Assembly (NCBI RefSeq): GCF_910596095.1 | Contig: NC_056553.1 | Location: forward strand, 2,425,291-2,489,290 | DNA: 64,000 nt | Reading direction: 5' to 3' | From: Thunnus maccoyii | Taxonomy: Eukaryota; Chordata; Actinopteri; Scombriformes; Scombridae | In this document: positions 33,101 to 45,200 of the stretch, piece by piece | How positions within the stretch are numbered: the stretch's first letter is position 1 | How the letters are laid out: every line of letters starts with the position of its first letter | The notes under the pieces: generated by a model | Told to the model about the DNA's origin: nothing | The model's input: the letters and a program-made list of their open reading frames with translations, nothing else | The model's database searches: none | Position numbers and translations under genes: made by a program

Positions 33101-35412
33101 TGACACTGCTACGAGGTGCAATACATGCCCAAAAAACTGTGGAGATGTTATACACATAAAGCTTCTAAAGGGAAATACATTCAGACGATAGCATTCCTCT
33201 GAAATATGAAGGTGGATTTAAAAATTTCAGTCTCCAACAAGCGCTGTGTTTGGCTAAAAAGAGTGAATGTCGGAGTACAAAAAAGATGTTTTGTGATTTG
33301 TCTTTCTTCGCAGGTCAGTATCTACCTGCCTCCTCTGAAGACCATGAAGAACGTTGTGGACAGAATGAAAAACCTCTCCAACTTCCTGGTAACTTCACAT
33401 TCCTTAAAATAAATCCAAACTCCAAATAAATCCGCCACTAAAAACTTTTAGCTACTTCTAGCAAAACTTGTTAAAACAAACCAGAATTATACTTTAAAAT
33501 TGGTCCAGAAAGTTCAAATCTCATATTTGGCCTTTTGAAACCTGCAACATGTTGGCTAGTTTGTCAGCTAATTTTAAAGTTTTGGTTTGTTAGAGGTAAA
33601 ATTCAAGTTTTTGTGTGTTTGTGTCTCAGGTAATAGAGGCCAACCTGAATGGAGAGATGAACCTGAAGATTGAGACAGATCTGGTTTCTGTCACCACTCA
33701 CTTCAAAGACCTTGGAAACCCTCCGTGGGGTAAAAACAATGTTACTGTTTCTTAGCCACGTTAGCAGCACAGCTATGTCAGTCTGTCTGTCCACTACTAA
33801 ATTTTGTGCATACATTGACATTCCCCTCAGGATGAATCCCCCTGACTTTGGTGATCCTCTGACATTTCCTTTAGTATCACTACAAGGTCAGTCTCGCGAT
33901 ACCAGACAATCACAGATCTCGCCACCTGCCAGTCGTCTGGGGATTTCTAAATGCACGGTAGTTGCTTGAATGGCGGAGAGTACAGCTGCTAACAAACCTG
34001 CACCCCTTACATTTTGTCAACGCCGTACCGGAAATAATGGTAGCACATGACTCCTGCATATTACCGTCCCAATATGAAGGGCTACATAATGACTTGGGAT
34101 TGGTTCTGCATTGTAGGGTTTTTAGTAGTCGAGCGAAGCATTTAGAGACTGACTTGTGAGTCTACCATGAGGTTGATATTTTGTTTTTTACAGAAATATC
34201 TTGACATCTATTGGATGGATTGCCATGAAATTTGGTTCACACATTCATGTTCCCCTCAGGATGAATTGTAATAACTTTGGTGATCCTCTGATTCCATCAT
34301 GAGGTGAAACGTTCATTTTGTCCAAATTCTTGCGAAACTAATGCTAGTACTCAGATAGTAAACATGGTGAGCTTTAGTTCTTCTTCCAATTCTTCTGCTT
34401 CAAGATTAAGCTTTTTAACAATTATTATTTTGGGGACATTTTGCCTCTGTTTCTTGCTAAATAAAAAAACATGATAAATTATAAATAAAAAAATTATCAT
34501 AAAAATACCGGTTTGGCACAGCCTTGTGTGATTATTACATTATCCTGCCCTTGAGATCCTGTGTCAAGATCAGCAGATTAAATGTGCTAGAAAAACATTA
34601 TTTCCCAGCTGATGGAGGAGCTCAGGAATGGTTCAGGATTCGACTCCAGCTCCTCGCTGGGTGAAATGTTTCACGCATGTCTCTCCCTGTTCCTTTCTCC
34701 CGTTATCCTCCTGCTCATTTCTCTCCATCCCTCCAGGTGATGACGCATCCCAGGACGGTGGTCTGTCTCAGAGCAGGGATCCAGAGAACATGGCCCAGGC
34801 TAGGGTGGACATCAGGAAGCTGCAGCAGTTCCTCATGGGACAGCAGGTCAACCCCAGCAAGGCCATGTGCAGTAAGTCGACCCACAGCTGCACACACTCA
34901 CCTTAGATGGAAATTAAAGTAGGAGATGCTGGAAAATATCTCCCATAATGATCATCGAGCTGGATCTGAATATGAGGTTTACAGTGGAAGAAGATGACAC
35001 ATCCTTTTGATTTTCCTCCACTACTTTTATCTGTTGGCTGCAGCTGCTGGTTACTTTGTAGATTCACATTTTACACTTTTACATTTGTGTGTTTATTATG
35101 TATGACAAAAAATATTGAAGTCTGTTTTTCATTTTAAGTTTTGGGTTTGAGCATGCACAATTACTGTCAATTTTATTATTAATATGGCAGTATTATGCTT
35201 TGGAATACGCTGCAAATGCACTACAGTAAACAGTAAATGCACTACTGTTAATTAGGTAAAGGATTTTACTCTTTGCTACATCGCTGGTTAAATCATATTT
35301 GCGCCGACGTTGTTCTCTTGTCCCCTCAGATATCGTCCATCATAGCGTTGTCCACCTGATTCTGCTTCATGAAGATGTGTCGCTGCAGTATTTTATCCCC
35401 GCTGTGGCGTAG
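30187..35412 (+). CDS. hus1: HUS1 checkpoint clamp subunit, eight coding exons
   Basis: HUS1 forms the ring-shaped RAD9-RAD1-HUS1 (9-1-1) clamp that is loaded at damaged DNA in the nucleus and helps activate ATR signalling; each subunit has a PCNA-like fold. Coding exons: 30187-30238, 31139-31266, 31496-31672, 32988-33095, 33314-33388, 33630-33729, 34737-34871 and 35330-35412. They sum to 858 bases, 285 residues (human 280), with GT/AG at every border and matching phases. Diagnostic segments are [102 protein letters not shown] and the end [16 protein letters not shown]. Exon 7 carries a slightly longer linker ([17 protein letters not shown]) than the human protein. The frame is intact and the gene looks functional. 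Its neighbours suggest no functional partnership. Confidence 0.97.
30353..30618. repeat. Dispersed hAT-type element arm, inverted partner of 1-269
   Basis: This is the reverse-complement partner of the window start, inside hus1 intron 1. The shared end GGTTGGGAACCACTG is seen near 30452. Confidence 0.7.
30621..30775 (+). repeat. 47-base tandem repeat, 3.3 copies
   Basis: Units begin TTTTACTGCAATACTTTAAC at 30621, 30668 and 30715, with a partial unit at 30762. Units 1 and 2 are identical by eye; unit 3 has a few changes. It starts two bases after the hAT-type arm in hus1 intron 1. Confidence 0.9.
32000..32345 (+). repeat. Dispersed repeat in hus1 intron 3
   Basis: The text contains repeated GACCTTTGACC words and a degenerate internal doubling (GAGTTATTGTG/GAGTTATGGCC; AAGTGTTTTTGCAG/AACGTGTTTTGTGAG). 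This layout is a frequent teleost repeat. No coding frame. Confidence 0.5.
33810..34345 (+). repeat. Dispersed repeat split by a nested insertion, hus1 intron 6
   Basis: The phrase CATTCCCCTCAGGATGAAT followed by ACTTTGGTGATCCTCTGA occurs at about 33819 and again at about 34247. Between them, about 33893-34160, sits a CpG-rich piece beginning GTCTCGCGATACCAGACAAT that looks like a later insertion. Confidence 0.5.
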
Positions 35413-35770
35413 ACGTTCTGCAGACCACACAAGTTATTTCTGCTCACTGTCAGTTTGAGGAAAAAGAAAAATGGACTGCGTGTCTGTTTCAAGTGCTTCC
35501 CCACATGGCAAAGGAATCTTCTGTCACGCCAAACCCAACCCAGACTGAGATAAAACTCACAATGTCTGGGAGTGTGTCCTACATTTGAAAGAGACTTGGA
35601 GGTTGGAGGACCTCAGGAAGACTTTAGTCACTGACCTTTGGTAAGAGTGTGGACATGCTGGTAAATACACATTTATCGAGGAGGAGGGTGAAAAAGTGAC
35701 TTGGACAGTTGAGATAAAAGGGAAAAAGAAGTTAGACATTTAAAGTTCAGAGTATGTGTTTTGTATTAAA
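35413..35770 (+). terminator. hus1: hus1 3' UTR with ATTAAA signal
   Basis: Sequence after the hus1 stop codon runs to an ATTAAA at 35765-35770, followed by a GT/T-rich stretch typical of a cleavage site. A second ATTAAA lies near 35812. Confidence 0.5.
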
Positions 35771-36784
35771 AGTGTTTTTAAAAAGAAAAAAATTGTTGTT
35801 GTTTTTTACACATTAAAAACATTTTTCCATGCATCCATTGTGGTGTTTAGTTTGGTTTTATTTATTTTGGTTTCACTTCCTTAAAATACATTAGATGTGA
35901 ATTGAATTTTATTTTCATTTCAAAGCCTCCAAAAATAACCCAGATGTCCAAAATACAAAGTTTTCACTGGAATGACTTTGTACCATAGCTGCAAACTCAT
36001 CACTTAGGTGTATGACAAATATGGAACCTGTATGATTAGTGTAGATCCACATAATTTGCCTGACCATTTGCTTGTGAAGCAAGAGAAGCTGTTGAACTGA
36101 GCTACAAAACGTTAGCTTGTCCAAATCCAACTAACTTTAGCTTTGTTTGCCCTGTCACCATTTTCTGCTCTCTTGAGTTTGAAGCTATGGATACTGCGAG
36201 TTAGCTGTGGGCTACCTTGAGCCCCGTTTCTTAGCCTTTAGCCATTTGTTTACATGCTGACAAAATATATCCCGAATGAGTTATCAGTTTCTTTTTATTC
36301 TCAATTTGCAGTGTAGCCATGGATCTATAGACATTGCTGGATTATCGTGTTATTGAAGAAAACTTATGGAGAACGTCTTTTTTCTGTGATTTCTAATTAG
36401 ATTTATGGACATTTATTCGTTAGGAACGTCACATATAATGATAGCGTCGGGGAGTGTAAGTCACGCTGAATCTAAAAATGTGTGTATTATGTGTGTGTTC
36501 AGATTTCACTTTGTCATCGAGGAAGGAAGAAGAGTTTTGACACAAATTGCGGCACACGCCTCTTGTCTCTACATCCCTCAGCTCAGTGTGAAGACCTGTC
36601 CTAGACTAACAAATAAAACCACAAAACTTAGAAAAAACATCAATTAATTTCCATCCATTCAATACAAAGGTGAGATAAAGTTCTAACATTTCCACCAAAA
36701 CCCATTTTAATTTAACCTGTTTAAGCCAAAAGATATCCACATAAACATTTATGTTTATGACAAACACACACGCACGTTTACACG
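35771..36784. other. Intergenic, no gene seen
   Basis: AT-rich sequence with no recognised features. Confidence 0.5.
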
Positions 36785-36900
36785 GTCACGTGACTTCTTG
36801 TAAGTGGCAGTGGCAGTTCAGTCCATAATTCCGTCAGACTCCATTTTAAGATGAAGCAGAGCGTACGGACAGGAACTGTCGCCCGATGCACGGTGAGTGT
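36785..36900 (+). promoter_or_regulatory. CpG-rich candidate promoter with CLEAR-type palindrome and orphan first exon
   Basis: GTCACGTGAC, a perfect 10-base palindrome equal to the CLEAR/E-box consensus bound by TFEB/TFE3 and USF-type factors, is at 36785-36794. It is followed by a CpG-rich stretch, and an ATG at 36851 opens a short frame that ends at ACG|GTGAGTG (donor at about 36892). This looks like a first exon on the plus strand. No following exon could be matched with certainty; the NLR gene at 39 kb is one possible partner. Confidence 0.35.
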
Positions 36901-37254
36901 TAATAAACCAGTCTCAGTCCAGGAACGTTAGACTTTTTCTTTCTCTTGTTTTCAGTTGGAAAAATATATAAGAATGCTTATTGTTTGGCACAGGCACCAA
37001 ATTACCGCTTTCTGATTGGCCTCTGTTCTTGATAAATAACGAGACCTTATTAATTCGCTCCCTGGGAAACAAACGATAATCAGGGTTTCCGCGGGTCCTT
37101 AAAAAGTCTTTAAAAGTCTAAAATCTAATAATCTGAATTTTAGGTCTTAAAATGACTTAAATACGATTTTCACTGAGTTTCTTGAGTTGTCTGATGAAGT
37201 TTCTCTGCTGAGCTTTTTTTGGTGATGTAGTTAAAGCTCGATTTTTACATGATG

Positions 37255-37257
<3 letters not shown>

Positions 37258-37343
<86 letters not shown>
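37258..37343. repeat. Long TG microsatellite
   Basis: About 43 uninterrupted TG units. Low-complexity frames on both strands here are artefacts. Confidence 0.97.
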
Positions 37344-37346
<3 letters not shown>

Positions 37347-37624
37347 AATTAAATGGGTGTGATAATTCACCTGAGATATGTCTGGGAGTTTTATTGTCAG
37401 GTGAGATGCTATATCTGATGAGTTTTGGATGTACTGAGCAGTAGGTTGTTGTGGCTCCAAGACTTGGCTGCTTGGGTTTCCTGCTCACACTAACAGTGAT
37501 AATATAATAAATAATAATAACGTTGTTATTGGACATGAGGCCTTTTGTGGGGTCATCAGTATTTATACTCTTATCAGTCTGATCTCCCGCTGTGATTGGC
37601 CACCGCAGCCTTCAGCTGCAGTGA

Positions 37625-37750
37625 CGTCGAGTAGCGTTTCTCCAAAAGTTGACTCTGTCTCAACTTTCCGGCCGCAGTCCGGTGCGGCGCCGCAGCGGCT
37701 ACAACGGCCGCAGCCGAGCCGCACTACCCCCATCCAAATGAATGAGGGAA
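37625..37750 (+). repeat. GC-rich dispersed repeat, related to 41890-42015
   Basis: The words TCTCCAAAAGTTGACTCTG and TCAACTTTCCGGCCGCAG have near-copies at 41899-41940 (TCTCCAAAAGTTGATTCTGG, TCAACTTTCTTGCTGCAG). An 88-codon frame here (37621-37887) is therefore more likely repeat-derived than a gene. Confidence 0.55.
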
Positions 37751-37887
37751 CTGGCGTTTTTGCCGCACCGGCTGAATACGTCCCTCCCATTGAGGATGCA
37801 TGGAAAGACCCAAGAAAACGAAGCGAGGAGAAAGGAAACGAGGAAATTTGTCTGAAGAGATATGAGACGTGCTTTCCTCTGAAGTAA

Positions 37888-38736
37888 TCGACGTCCGTTT
37901 CTGATGACGGCTACAGCTGATCACAGCTGGATCAGCTGTCAGTTATCATTGCCAGCAGCTGTTTCCTCTCTGCAGCCTGTTACCGTTATTTTATTGTGTA
38001 GTAGGCCTGTTAAAGACATGCATATCTGTCGGTAATAACAAAAAGTACTCCTGTTCTAAGGCAAAATGACATTGTACTTATTTATTTTAGGCTTCTTACT
38101 TTAGAACATGTGTTGTTGGCTGTGGTTGTTTGTTTTGCTGAGATTGTTTTATTTTTTTTCATTTCCCTGTGTCTTTTAGTGCATTGATCAGGAGTAGAGC
38201 TCCTAATGATAATGGCATGTAACTTTATGCAAGCTTACAACTCCTCCATTACCTCCTAAAAGAGCACAAAAGTAGTAATAACCTGCGATATCGCATAATG
38301 CAATATGCACACATTGTTTGGTGTTTCTGTTCTTTGCTTGTTCAGGTGAAGTCAGCAGGTTGCAGCAGTAGTGTGCATTCATGAGTGTGTGTGTATGTGT
38401 GAGGAGGAGCAGCAGCAAGTAGCAGTGTCAGGGAGCACTAGGAGGAGCACTGACCGAGCACTCAGCCTAGCTCTGTTGGAGTTTTATCTGGTGCTGCAGG
38501 CCAACTGCATATAACTGCCATAAAACCCAGGACCTGCAGTTTCTTTTTGACTGCCCGCTCCTACCTGCAGCAAAGTTAAAACCGTCTGCTCCTGCAAGAT
38601 ATGCATTGGGTCCCGCAGAACTCGCAGGATCCCAATCCAGGATCCAATTAGGATCCCAATCCTAATGCAGTCTTCTACTTCAGATCCAGTGGAATATGCA
38701 GGAGCTGATGTTAAACATGTTTTTGTTTCCTCTAAG
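37888..38736. other. Upstream flank of the NLR gene, no gene seen
   Basis: No coding exon is recognised. Confidence 0.45.
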
Positions 38737-38861
38737 TCCGTAAGAAATCATATTATATTATATTATATTATATTATATTATATATAATATTTTATCATTT
38801 TGAGGCCAACAGAGATGCTCACAAACATATCATGTTAAAAAGCTGATTTGTGTGAGCATTA

Positions 38862-38905
<44 letters not shown>

Positions 38906-39124
38906 GGTAAACTCAGCTGATTTCCTGTAAACAGAGAGGGAAGGAGTGACAATGACTGTAGGACTGTAGAGGGAAGAGGAGTCATTGAATATAAATTAAT
39001 ATGAATATTTGTCTCTTGTAACTGTGACTCTTTAACAGACTTGTTTTTCTTGAATCTTGCAAGATCTTATAATCTCACAGTTAGTGTTTCTGGTTTACCT
39101 CTCAGACTGACTGAAGTCCTCAAG

Positions 39125-39255
39125 ATGAGTTTTTGTGTGGAGGAAGAGGAGGACAGAGCAGGGTCTCCAGTATCCAGCTGTCCATCAGTGAAGAGTGACT
39201 TGTCCAAAGATCATCCGCCAGACTTCAGTAATGAACCTGGACCCTCAGACATGAA
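39125..39255 (+). CDS. NLR N-terminal exon, copy 1
   Basis: Encodes [10 protein letters not shown], then [20 protein letters not shown] and [11 protein letters not shown], the short N-terminal peptide typical of fish NLR-C proteins. The coding part ends AA|GTAAGA (phase 2). An acceptor TTACCTCTCAG just upstream at 39105 would make a 150-base exon (39106-39255) that is open throughout. Confidence 0.8.
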
Positions 39256-42200
39256 GTAAGAGACTGTTTTTAGTTTAAAATGGCCTGAAGATGCTTCGAT
39301 TATTAGACATGTGTCAATGAAACACTGTAGGAAATGCAATGAAACATACTAAAGGTTAGATTCATAAAATAAATCCTGGTTCATAACCAAAAATCACAAA
39401 GCACACACAAAAACAGAAATATGCATACAGACTCTTCACTCCATTTATAAAGCACAGCATACTTGTGTTACTGTTTTATTAATCTCGGTCATTGTAGAAG
39501 TTGGTTTAGTAGCCTGATTTCCCCTCCCAAAGTTCCCCATAGATGGATGCAGACACGCTCATTATCACCTGTTTTCATATAAACAGCTCTGCCTGCTGCA
39601 CCAGTCTGTAGACCTGTCAATGAAAAGAACGCAATGATGATTTACACATCTGTGCCTTTAAGTTGAAGTCACAGTGAATATTTGTATTAAAAATGTGAAG
39701 AAAGTTGAGAAATATTACAGCCAATGAAAAGTTGTTTCATTCAATATAAAATAATGTACATAATTTGCACATACTTTTAAATAAGTATAGATAATTATAA
39801 ATAACTAGAAGTCCATAAGAAATCATTACAGAAAAAGCACTTAAATTGTTAACTAAATTTGCATGATATAAACAAAGATGATATAATGTACCAACATTTG
39901 GACCAAAATACATTTTATTTTATCATTTTGAGGCCAACAGAGATGCTCACAAACATATCATGTTAAAAAGCTGATTTGTGTGAGCATTAGACACACACAT
40001 ACACACACACACACACATACACACACACACACATAGGTAAACTCAGCTGATTTCCTGTAAATGGAGAGGGAAGGAGTGACAATGACTGTAGGACTGCAGA
40101 GGGAAGAGGAGTCATTGAATATAAATTCATATAAATATTTGTCTCTTGTTACTGTGACTCTTTAACAGACTTGTTTTTCTTGAATCTTGCAAGATCTTGT
40201 AATCTCACAGTCAGTGTTTCTGGTTTACCTCTCAGACTGACTGAAGTCCTCAAGATGAGTTTTTGTGTGGAGGAAGAGGAGGACAGAGCAGGGTCTCCAG
40301 TATCCAGCTGTCCATCAGTGAAGAGTGACTTGTCCAAAGATCATCCGCCAGACTTCAGTAATGAACCTGGACCCTCAGACATGAAGTAAGAGACTGTTTT
40401 TAGTTTAAAATGGCCTGAAGATGCTTCGATTATTAGACATGTGTCAATGAAACACTGTAGGAAATGCAATGAAACATACTAAAGGTTAGATTCATAAAAT
40501 AAATCCTGGTTCATAACCAAAAATCACAAAGCACACACAAAAACAGAAATATGCATACAGACTCTTCACTCCATTTATAAAGCACAGCATACTTGTGTTA
40601 CTGTTTTATTAATCTCGGTCATTGTAGAAGTTGGTTTAGTAGCCTGATTTCCCCTCCCAAAGTTCCCCATAGATGGATGCAGACACGCTCATAATCACCT
40701 GTTTTCATATAAACAGCTCTGCCTGCTGCACCAGTCTGTAGACCTGTCAATGAAAAGAACGCAATGATGATTTACACATCTGTGCCTTTAAGTTGAAGTC
40801 ACAGTGAATATTTGTATTAAAAATGTGAAGAAAGTTGAGAAATATTACAGCCAATGAAAAGTTGTTTCATTCAATATAAAATAATGTACATAATTTGCAC
40901 ATACTTTAAAATAAGTATAGATAATCATGAATAGCCTAACTATAATAAAAATATATGAGAGTGCAGTGTTGAATATGGAATTATGCATTCACTGATGCAT
41001 GCTTTTTGGGATTGTAGAAAAATCCAAAAGATTTGGTTTGATATAGAAAAGTGTTTATTAGAAATAATGGGGGGTAAGACTTAATTTGAATCAAAATTTT
41101 GATTTTCAATTTGTTACTTTTCAAGATGTATTAGAGGATACAGTGAGTTATCTGCATAGTTGGATTATTCTTTTTCATTAATTGTATTTAAGAAACTTAT
41201 TCTCAACCACTGGAAATCCATATAATCTCCCACACTTCTACACTGGAGGTGCACAAAAACATTGTTTCACATAAGAATCATGATTCTATCTCTGCTGATT
41301 CAGAATCAATTCACATTTTTCAGTCTTGCCATGATGCTGTTTTCCATTTTTTCCTGACATGAGTTAGCTCGCTAAATCCTAGAGATCACGCAATGATGCC
41401 GTGCTGGTTTCCACCCAGACCCAACTATGGGGGCAAGAAGGAGGTGAAGTGTAGTGTGTGTCATGGAGAGACCGCTAGCAGTGGAGTACTTGACAGAAAA
41501 ACAAATACAACCTGCCCCATCGGCAATGAAGGCAATCATTTGGACATATTTTGGATTTTATTATGTCGAAGGAAACAAGGAACTTGACAAGACTAATGCC
41601 ACTATCAGGTATCGCAGCGTACCTCTGCAGGTTTGTGTGGAGGTGCGGTTTAGGGCATACTTATTTGTAACCGCTTTCTAGCTCGTTTCACCACTACTTC
41701 TCTCTCTCTCTCTTTCTGTCTCTCTCTCTCTCTCTCTTTCTCTCTCTGTCTCTCGTCTTTTTTAAAATGAGTCAGGAAGCCGTCAGCAAAGCCTAACTTT
41801 ACTTTTAACATTATCAAACCAAGAGAAATGTCCTCCCCTCTTCCTACTAATGTTTTTGTATTCCCTCATGGCAGGGAAGTACAGTGTTACAGGTTGTGTC
41901 TCTCCAAAAGTTGATTCTGGTTCAACTTTCTTGCTGCAGCCCCCTCTCCCGCAGCCTAATGCACAACGCACAACCCGTCAGCCTGGCAGCTGGTTACCTG
42001 AGGCTGGAGCAGCATGCACATTGAAATCATGAAGGGAGAAAGAAAGTCATTTTATCTCAATGAAAAACGTAGTCTCCTTCATTCATGTAATAAATATACA
42101 CATGTAAATAAGATGGTAATCTGCATGAGATAAAAACTATTTCAGGGATGAGGGTTATCATTCATTGTCCATCAAGGCCTCCACAAGCAGCAGCATGCTG

Positions 42201-45200
42201 CTCTCTCCTCATTGTCCACTACTTTTTCTCTCCCTCTCCTCTTACGGCATCTTCCCTCAGTCTGGCTTATATTACAGAAGACACCCTCTTAAGGTTGGTA
42301 ATCTATCAAAATACAAATGACAACTAATGACTGACATTTTAATTATAAAGAAATGTCTTCACAGGGAGAAGAAGAAGAAGAGGAGGAGGAGTGATGCTTC
42401 TGTGAAGGAGCAGCTGTCCTGCTGTTCTTTATGTCTGGACATCCTGAAGGATCCAGTCTCTACCAGCTGTGGACACTGGTTCTGCAGACAGTGCATCACC
42501 TCATACAGGGACCAGTCTGCCTCATCAGGCGACTCCTCCTGTCCCCAGTGTGGAAAAAGATCCAGAACAAGACCTGGACTGCAGACAGACAGTCAGACCA
42601 GCCCTGTACAAAGTAAGACAGATTGTTTTTGTGTTGATAATAATAAATAATTGTCAGATTTCCTTTGTTTAGTTTCACATTTTTCTCTGTTTTAGTGAAT
42701 GATGCTCTCCAGAAGGTTTTAGATGAGCATAAGATCAGTCTGAGGGAGAGATGTCAACATGTGACTGAAGGAACTGATGAAGCAGGAAATGAAACCCTCC
42801 TCAACAGCATCTACACTGAGCTCTACATCACAGAGGGACAGAGTGAAGACGTCAATACCCAACATGAGATGAGGCGGCTTGAGACAGCTTCCAAGATGAT
42901 CCCCCATGAAACTCCAATCAGGTGCCACGACATCTTTAAAGTCTTGTCTGAACAACAGAAACACATCAGAGTCATTCTGACGAGTGGTGTTGCTGGCGTT
43001 GGAAAAACCTTCTCAATGCAGAAGTTCACTCTGGACTGGGCAGAGGGCTTGGAAAACCAAGATGTCAGTCTGGTGATTCTGCTTTCGTTCAGGGAGCTGA
43101 ACTTGATCAGAGATGAGCAGCACAGTCTTCTCATGCTGATCCATATTTTCCATCCAACATTACAGAAGGTCACAGCAGAGAAGCTTGCTTACTGTAAAGT
43201 TTTGTTCATCTTTGACGGCCTGGATGAAAGCAGATTTTCATTGGATTTCAAGAACAGGAAAGTTGTGTCTGATGTCACACAGAAGTCATCAGTCAATGTG
43301 CTGTTGAAAAACCTCATTGAAGGGAATCTGCTTCCCTCGGCTCTCATCTGGATAACTTCCCGACCTGCAGCAGCCAATCAGATCCCTCCTACATGTGTTG
43401 ACAGGGTAACAGAAGTACGAGGCTTCACTGACGCCCAGAAGGAGGAGTACTTCAGGAGGAGATTCAGTGATGAAGAGCTGTCCAGCAGAATCGTCTCACA
43501 CATCAAGACATCCAGGATTTTCCATATCATGTGTCAAATCCCAGTTTTCTGCTGGATCACTGCTACAGTTCTTGAGCACATGTTGACTACAGACCAGAGA
43601 GGAGAACTGCTCAAGACCCTGACTGACATGTACTCACACTTCCTGCTGGTTCAGACAAAGAGGAAGAAGCACAAGTATGATGAGGGACATGAGACAAGTC
43701 CACAGGAGCTGACAGAGGCTGACAGGGAAGTTCTTCTGAAGCTGGGGAGGCTGGCGTTTGAACATCTGGAGAAAGGAAACATCATGTTCTACCAAGAAGA
43801 CCTGGAGCAGTGTGGTCTTGATGTCACAGAGGCCTCAGTGTTATCAGGATTTTGTACAGAGATCTTAAAAAGAGAGAGCGTGATCTCCCAGAAAACAGTC
43901 TACTGCTTCGTTCATCTGAGTGTTCAGGAGTTTCTGGCTGCAGTCTACATGTACCACTGTTACACCAACAGGAAGGAAGAGGTACTGAAGGACTTCCTGG
44001 GAAAATACTATAGTTACTCATCCCTGGATGACTTTCTGAAGAGAGCCATGGTGAAATCCTTTGAAAGTAGAGCAGGCCACCTGGATCTGTTTGTTCGTTT
44101 CCTTCATGGCCTGTCTTTAGAGTCCAATCAGAGTATTTTAGGAGGCCTGCTGGGTCGGACAGAGAACAGTCCAGAAGTCATCCAGAGAGCCATCAACAAC
44201 CTGAAGAAGATGAGCACTGAGGATATCTCTCCTGACAGAAGCATTAACATCTTCCACTGTCTGATGGAGATGAATGACCACTCAGTACATCAGGAGATCC
44301 AAGAGTTCCTGAAGTCAGAGAACAGATCAGAGAAGAAACTCTCTGAGATTCACTGCTCAGCTCTGGCCTACATGCTGCAGATGTCAGAGGAGGTTCTGGA
44401 TGAGTTGGACCTGAGGAAGTACAACACATCAGAGGAGGGACGACTGAGACTGATCCCAGCTGTGAGGAACTGCAGAAAGGCTGTGTAAGTCCAGATGTGA
44501 TTATCAACATTAGAAAGCTGCCTTCTCATCTGAAGCCATTAGTATTACAGTAAAGATAGACACATGAACACTGTAAAGCTTGCACATTATAAAAGTTTTA
44601 AGCATGTTACACCTGATTCTTACTAAAGTCATATATGAGAAGTGCTTCACTATATGTTCAGTTGTTACAAATTCTTCAAGAGCAAGAAAAACTTTATTTT
44701 GTTTTTGGTGTGTCTATACTAATCAAATTAGTAAACACAATGAATCTCTTTAGTTTTATTATTATTTTATGACAAAAGACTGCAGTATTTTACAGTAGAG
44801 AGACACATACATGTAATATCTGTGATTAGCTGCAGCTACCAGCTTGTATGTAACGTGAAAAGCAAAAAACAGGGCACAAAAGTCTACAAAGCCCTTGCTA
44901 CTCAAAGATTAATTTCTTGTGATAGCTGAAGGTGACTTAGATAAGCATGTCAACATTTTCATCAACTCCTCTCTACTCTAATCTGGATTCGAGCAGGTGG
45001 ACAGTCAGAGGGCAGTATTTAGAGATTTTAAGGAGTAAATCAAAAGTGTGTGTGGAAATTAAGCCCTTGAACACCAATACATTTATAAAAAATAGAATTT
45101 TTAGTCCTTATCATACTGTTAATGCAACAAGAGTTAGGAACTAATTTCATGGGAGATGAAAAGGAAATGGAGGGACTCCTTCTAAACACCCCTATTTGCT

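Larger units (their letters stand above)
38737..40935 (+). repeat. Tandem duplication of about 1.1 kb carrying the NLR N-terminal exon
   Basis: Two head-to-tail units, about 38737-39805 and 39806-40935, are almost identical from the AC microsatellite through the exon and 550 bases beyond. The offset is 1,128-1,130 bases in the aligned part. Differences are mainly in the AC tracts (38863-38901; 39991-40034) and a few substitutions. The near-identity implies a recent event or gene conversion. Confidence 0.9.

Noticed and set aside
37245-37536. His-Thr-rich frames over the TG tract
   Set aside because: They are simple-repeat artefacts.
37621-37887. 88-codon open frame in CpG-rich DNA
   Set aside because: Part of it is repeated at 41890-42015, and no domain or intact gene structure is visible.
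42693-42698. Met at the start of the NACHT exon as the translation start
   Set aside because: The ATG is formed only after splicing (A|TG) and the upstream RING exon is in frame with a full metal-binding set, so translation starts further upstream.
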